Source of the DNA: Prevotella merdae
Lineage (GTDB): Bacteria > Bacteroidota > Bacteroidia > Bacteroidales > Bacteroidaceae
Assembly (NCBI RefSeq): GCF_900290275.1
Contig: NZ_LT985323.1
Location: forward strand, 818,091 to 882,090
DNA length: 64,000 bases
Direction: 5' to 3'
The translations under genes and the position numbers were made by a program. Below, in pieces: positions 60,990 through 64,000 of the stretch. A model generated the notes under the pieces. It did no database searches and was not told where the DNA came from. It worked only from the letters and a program-made list of their open reading frames with translations. The first letter of the stretch is position 1; each line of letters begins with the position of its first letter.

Positions 60990-61171
60990 TACAAGCTGGA
61001 GTTTATCGTGGAGGTTGGCGTCTTGATGTTCGTATAATGAACGTATAATTTTACTTGTAGTTCTTTTGTATGTAGTTCCCACAGAACGCACAGATCACAC
61101 TCTAAGTTTGCAGAAGAAAGCAATTAGGCTAAATAATCAAGGTAAAACTATGATTGCTAAAGACAGTTTCG

Positions 61172-61179
61172 TACCTTTG
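61172..61179 (+). promoter_or_regulatory. -7 box TACCTTTG in the IS110 5' region
   Basis: TACCTTTG lies 193 bp before the transposase start. The only TTG upstream is at 15-nt spacing, shorter than usual. It would transcribe the non-coding region and then the transposase. The mirror copy is at 63917-63924. Confidence 0.5.
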
Positions 61180-61185
61180 TTGTAA

Positions 61186-61371
61186 AAAGGTAGAATCGGT
61201 CTGTCGAAGAGGTAAACCAAAGATCGCACAAGTCTGAAGACTATGTTCTGTTTCGGACCTCATCGACATAGTTGCAAAGACCAGATAGAAAGTTATCGGC
61301 TCTGAGCCTTGTTAGAGTGTTAGTCCATACAACTATTGACCAATTCTACATAACTAAAATCGTACAAAGAT
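61186..61371 (+). ncRNA. Candidate bridge RNA region of IS110 copy 1
   Basis: About 185 nt between the -7 box and the transposase start with several pairings: AGTC-TGAA-GACT, ACTATGT with ACATAGT around a 19-nt loop, and GGCTC-T-GAGCC. In IS110-group elements the region 5' of the transposase encodes the bridge RNA whose loops pair with target and donor DNA. The assignment rests on position and structure; guide segments were not resolved. Confidence 0.55.
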
Positions 61372-62397
61372 ATGAAGAATTTATTTATTGGAGTTGATTT
61401 TTCGAAAGAAAAAGTTGATGTGGCTATCATTTTTGCAGATGGACTGACAGAAACAGCTGCACGAATGTTTAACGAGTTCAAGACAACTGTGTCTGGCTAC
61501 AAGCAACTGGTCAAGTGGGTGGAGCAGAATTCCTACGGCATCGACTCTTCCCTGTGGCTCTTCTGTGGAGAGAATACGGGCGACTACAGCAAGGGACTGT
61601 GCAACTTTCTCTATGGTAAAGGCTACGACATGTGGCTTGAGAATGCCAAGAGCATCAAGGATGCATCAGGTCTCAGACGATTGAAGTCGGACCGCGCCGA
61701 CGCCTCGATGATTGCCGAATACGCAATGAGGAATTACGACAGAGCCATTATGTACGAGCCACTTAGCGAGTCACTTGCACAACTGCGCGAACTGTTTCTG
61801 TATCGTCAGATGGTTATAAGACACAGATGCAGCTTTCAAGTGCGCAGAGGCGAGAAGAAACTCACAATGGAGAAGTCTCCTGTCAAGACAATGATCTCGC
61901 AGAGCGGAAGGCATATCGTGTCTGAACTCAACAAGGAAGTAGAGAAAATAGACAAGCGAATCGCCGAGCTCATCAAGTCAGACGAGGAACTCACCGAGGT
62001 GTTCACCATCGTGACCTCGGTGCCTGGTATAGGAACGCAGAATGCTGTCTGTCTGATGGTATACACCGACAACTTCCGTCGTTTCAACTACGATTCAAGG
62101 AAGATTGCCTGCTACTACGGCATAGCCCCATTCGGCAAGGATTCGGGCACCAGCGTGCATTCAGATCCTCGTGTGCACTATATGGCGAACCGTCAGATAA
62201 AGTCCATGCTGACGCAGGCTGCACTGGCTGCCGTGAACTTCAATCCTGTTATTGCAAGGTACTATATGCGTCTCGTGGAACGTGGAAAGAAGAAGCAGGT
62301 TGCACTGAACAATGTGAAGAACAAACTCGTGCATTTGGTCACTGCCATGGCCAGAAACCGCCAGCTTTATACCCCAGAATATAAAATCTCAGCTTAA
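61372..62397 (+). CDS. IS110-family DEDD transposase, copy 1
   Basis: A 341-residue transposase. The N-terminal RuvC-like domain has Asp9 (FIGVDFSKE), Glu67 (FCGENTG), and Asp107 and Asp110 (LKSDRADASMIAEYA), giving the DEDD set. A coiled middle (about 180-205) leads to the C-terminal Transposase_20 domain with VTSVPGIGTQNAVCLM (a helix-hairpin-helix) and IAPFGKDSGTSVH, whose Ser258 is the probable nucleophile. It should recombine IS ends with target DNA under bridge-RNA guidance. The protein is identical in copy 2, so both are probably functional and recently duplicated. Confidence 0.95.
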   Translation: MKNLFIGVDFSKEKVDVAIIFADGLTETAARMFNEFKTTVSGYKQLVKWVEQNSYGIDSSLWLFCGENTGDYSKGLCNFLYGKGYDMWLENAKSIKDASGLRRLKSDRADASMIAEYAMRNYDRAIMYEPLSESLAQLRELFLYRQMVIRHRCSFQVRRGEKKLTMEKSPVKTMISQSGRHIVSELNKEVEKIDKRIAELIKSDEELTEVFTIVTSVPGIGTQNAVCLMVYTDNFRRFNYDSRKIACYYGIAPFGKDSGTSVHSDPRVHYMANRQIKSMLTQAALAAVNFNPVIARYYMRLVERGKKKQVALNNVKNKLVHLVTAMARNRQLYTPEYKISA

Positions 62398-62454
62398 AAT
62401 GAAAATAATGGTCAAAACATTTGGATTTTAACATAGAAAGCAGAAGCCTACGGG

Positions 62455-62641
62455 CTTAATGTTTTGGAATACACAGAGCGTATAGACGCTGCGCGTCATA
62501 CGACAGAAGGCACAGAATTGATAGTTTGTGTAGCGTCGCCGAGGTTAAATATAGTTCGCCGCCTTGGCGGCGCAAGCAATCATTTCTGTGGATTCTTGCC
62601 TCGCGAAGCGTAGGCCATTCTGTGGATTCCATAAGCTTATC
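62455..62641. other. 187-bp spacer between the inverted IS110 copies
   Basis: Unique sequence with its own dyads: CGCCGCC-TT-GGCGGCG (62551-62567 region), GTATAGACGCTGCGCGTCATAC-type symmetry near 62480-62501, and two copies of TTCTGTGGATTC. No ORF worth naming. It may be the target repeat into which both copies inserted, or a remnant of the pre-insertion locus. Confidence 0.6.
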
Positions 62642-62698
62642 CCCGTAGGCTTCTGCTTTCTATGTTAAAATCCAAATGTTTTGACCATTATTTTCATT

Positions 62699-63724
62699 TT
62701 AAGCTGAGATTTTATATTCTGGGGTATAAAGCTGGCGGTTTCTGGCCATGGCAGTGACCAAATGCACGAGTTTGTTCTTCACATTGTTCAGTGCAACCTG
62801 CTTCTTCTTTCCACGTTCCACGAGACGCATATAGTACCTTGCAATAACAGGATTGAAGTTCACGGCAGCCAGTGCAGCCTGCGTCAGCATGGACTTTATC
62901 TGACGGTTCGCCATATAGTGCACACGAGGATCTGAATGCACGCTGGTGCCCGAATCCTTGCCGAATGGGGCTATGCCGTAGTAGCAGGCAATCTTCCTTG
63001 AATCGTAGTTGAAACGACGGAAGTTGTCGGTGTATACCATCAGACAGACAGCATTCTGCGTTCCTATACCAGGCACCGAGGTCACGATGGTGAACACCTC
63101 GGTGAGTTCCTCGTCTGACTTGATGAGCTCGGCGATTCGCTTGTCTATTTTCTCTACTTCCTTGTTGAGTTCAGACACGATATGCCTTCCGCTCTGCGAG
63201 ATCATTGTCTTGACAGGAGACTTCTCCATTGTGAGTTTCTTCTCGCCTCTGCGCACTTGAAAGCTGCATCTGTGTCTTATAACCATCTGACGATACAGAA
63301 ACAGTTCGCGCAGTTGTGCAAGTGACTCGCTAAGTGGCTCGTACATAATGGCTCTGTCGTAATTCCTCATTGCGTATTCGGCAATCATCGAGGCGTCGGC
63401 GCGGTCCGACTTCAATCGTCTGAGACCTGATGCATCCTTGATGCTCTTGGCATTCTCAAGCCACATGTCGTAGCCTTTACCATAGAGAAAGTTGCACAGT
63501 CCCTTGCTGTAGTCGCCCGTATTCTCTCCACAGAAGAGCCACAGGGAAGAGTCGATGCCGTAGGAATTCTGCTCCACCCACTTGACCAGTTGCTTGTAGC
63601 CAGACACAGTTGTCTTGAACTCGTTAAACATTCGTGCAGCTGTTTCTGTCAGTCCATCTGCAAAAATGATAGCCACATCAACTTTTTCTTTTGAAAAATC
63701 AACTCCAATAAATAAATTCTTCAT
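62699..63724 (-). CDS. IS110-family DEDD transposase, copy 2
   Basis: A 341-residue protein identical to the copy 1 transposase, with the same Asp9, Glu67, Asp107, Asp110 and Ser258. The DNA differs by at least one silent base (Ser11 codon, TCA here and TCG in copy 1), so this is a real second copy and not the same locus read twice. It is transcribed towards copy 1; the two genes are convergent. Confidence 0.95.
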   Translation of the reverse strand: MKNLFIGVDFSKEKVDVAIIFADGLTETAARMFNEFKTTVSGYKQLVKWVEQNSYGIDSSLWLFCGENTGDYSKGLCNFLYGKGYDMWLENAKSIKDASGLRRLKSDRADASMIAEYAMRNYDRAIMYEPLSESLAQLRELFLYRQMVIRHRCSFQVRRGEKKLTMEKSPVKTMISQSGRHIVSELNKEVEKIDKRIAELIKSDEELTEVFTIVTSVPGIGTQNAVCLMVYTDNFRRFNYDSRKIACYYGIAPFGKDSGTSVHSDPRVHYMANRQIKSMLTQAALAAVNFNPVIARYYMRLVERGKKKQVALNNVKNKLVHLVTAMARNRQLYTPEYKISA

Positions 63725-63910
63725 ATCTTTGTACGATTTTAATTATGTAGAATTGGTCAATAGTTGTATGGACTAACACTCTAACAAGGCTCAGAGCCGA
63801 TAACTTTCTATCTGGTCTTTGCAACTATGTCGATGAGGTCCGAAACAGAACATAGTCTTCAGACTTGTGCGATCTTTGGTTTACCTCTTCGACAGACCGA
63901 TTCTACCTTT
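63725..63910 (-). ncRNA. Candidate bridge RNA region of IS110 copy 2
   Basis: Mirror of 61186-61371 with at least one base difference (63742). The same stems are kept. The -7 box is at 63917-63924. Confidence 0.5.
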
Positions 63911-64000
63911 TTACAACAAAGGTACGAAACTGTCTTTAGCAATCATAGTTTTACCTTGATTATTTAGCCTAATTGCTTTCTTCTGCAAACTTAGAGTGTG

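Larger units (their letters stand above)
61096..62454 (+). mobile_element. IS110-family insertion sequence, copy 1
   Basis: At least 1359 bp are repeated in inverted orientation at 62642-64000 with at least two base differences (61404/63692 and 61354/63742). The true left end could lie further left, since copy 2 runs off the window. The layout (long 5' non-coding region, one DEDD transposase, short 3' tail, no long terminal inverted repeats) is that of the IS110 group proper. Confidence 0.9.
62642..64000 (-). mobile_element. IS110-family insertion sequence, copy 2 (reaches window edge)
   Basis: Inverted near-identical copy of 61096-62454; corresponding positions sum to 125096. Its left end, with the 5' non-coding region, runs to or past base 64000, so the element boundary is not seen. 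Confidence 0.9.

Noticed and set aside
61096..64000. The inverted IS pair as a fold-back sequencing artefact
   Set aside because: At least two base differences between arms (61404/63692 and 61354/63742) and a unique 187-bp spacer argue against a mirrored read.
1..64000. tRNA or rRNA genes
   Set aside because: I looked in the gaps for cloverleaf-like T-loop sequence and conserved rRNA stretches and saw none; a covariance search would be needed to be certain.

Overview
The window looks like chromosomal DNA of a Bacteroidales bacterium, most likely Prevotella or a close relative. Three things point there: many genes are preceded by the Bacteroidota-type -7 box TAnnTTTG, often with a TTTG-like -33 box about 19-20 nt upstream; several proteins carry type IX secretion (T9SS)-style C-termini; and the gene set includes a fused SecDF, the long insertion-type IspG with purE directly upstream, and sigma-54. 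The genus is an inference; no rRNA or tRNA gene was recognised.

Layout. 1-5.9 kb: the 3' end of a probable secreted protein, a repeat-rich gap, a two-component pair (response regulator without an AAA+ domain, then histidine kinase) and a 1020-residue T9SS cargo protein. 6-11.5 kb: an apparent operon of a GH3-superfamily protein, an Ig-like lipoprotein, a DUF3108 protein and a papain-like lipoprotein, followed by HU on the other strand. 12-23 kb: rhomboid protease and EEP phosphatase-family protein, SecDF, uracil permease (with a candidate structured RNA upstream), a transglutaminase-like protein and MutS. 23.4-33.3 kb: a MATE pump with DUF3737 and a PatB/MalY-type enzyme; a conserved hypothetical with RpoN and a PAP2-like membrane protein; PurE, IspG and a HAD phosphatase. 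33.2-49.2 kb: almost entirely minus strand. It holds miaB, an MsbA-like ABC exporter, an LpxL-like acyltransferase and a GT4 glycosyltransferase (an envelope lipid/glycan group); a three-module secreted protein; an anSME-like radical SAM enzyme with TrmH and a GNAT-nitrilase fusion; a small beta-barrel protein on the plus strand; a sirtuin, a META lipoprotein, CysS, an InaA-like kinase and NadA.

49.2-50.4 kb is a 1.2-kb gene-free AT-rich tract with 17 DnaA-box-like nonamers (nine TTATCCACA, eight TTATCAACA), the best candidate for the chromosomal origin of replication. To its right lie two GT2 glycosyltransferases, an LTA-synthase-type membrane sulfatase-fold enzyme and MurQ. The 3' end of murQ is duplicated as a 55-bp direct repeat on the far side of an AAA ATPase/PD-(D/E)XK-like gene, which suggests that this gene arrived as a module. 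A 235-bp MITE-like palindrome, another GT2, a porin-like protein and a GATE-domain membrane protein follow. The window closes with two nearly identical IS110-family elements in inverted orientation, 187 bp apart, each with a structured non-coding 5' region where IS110 bridge RNAs are encoded.

The gaps hold several repeat families: a composite element (GGTTCATC hairpin plus four 22-bp units) present twice, with a third hairpin half next to the IS110 pair; a separate 22-bp tandem array after mutS; 33-bp iterons after murQ; and GAATTAG-like heptamer tracts.
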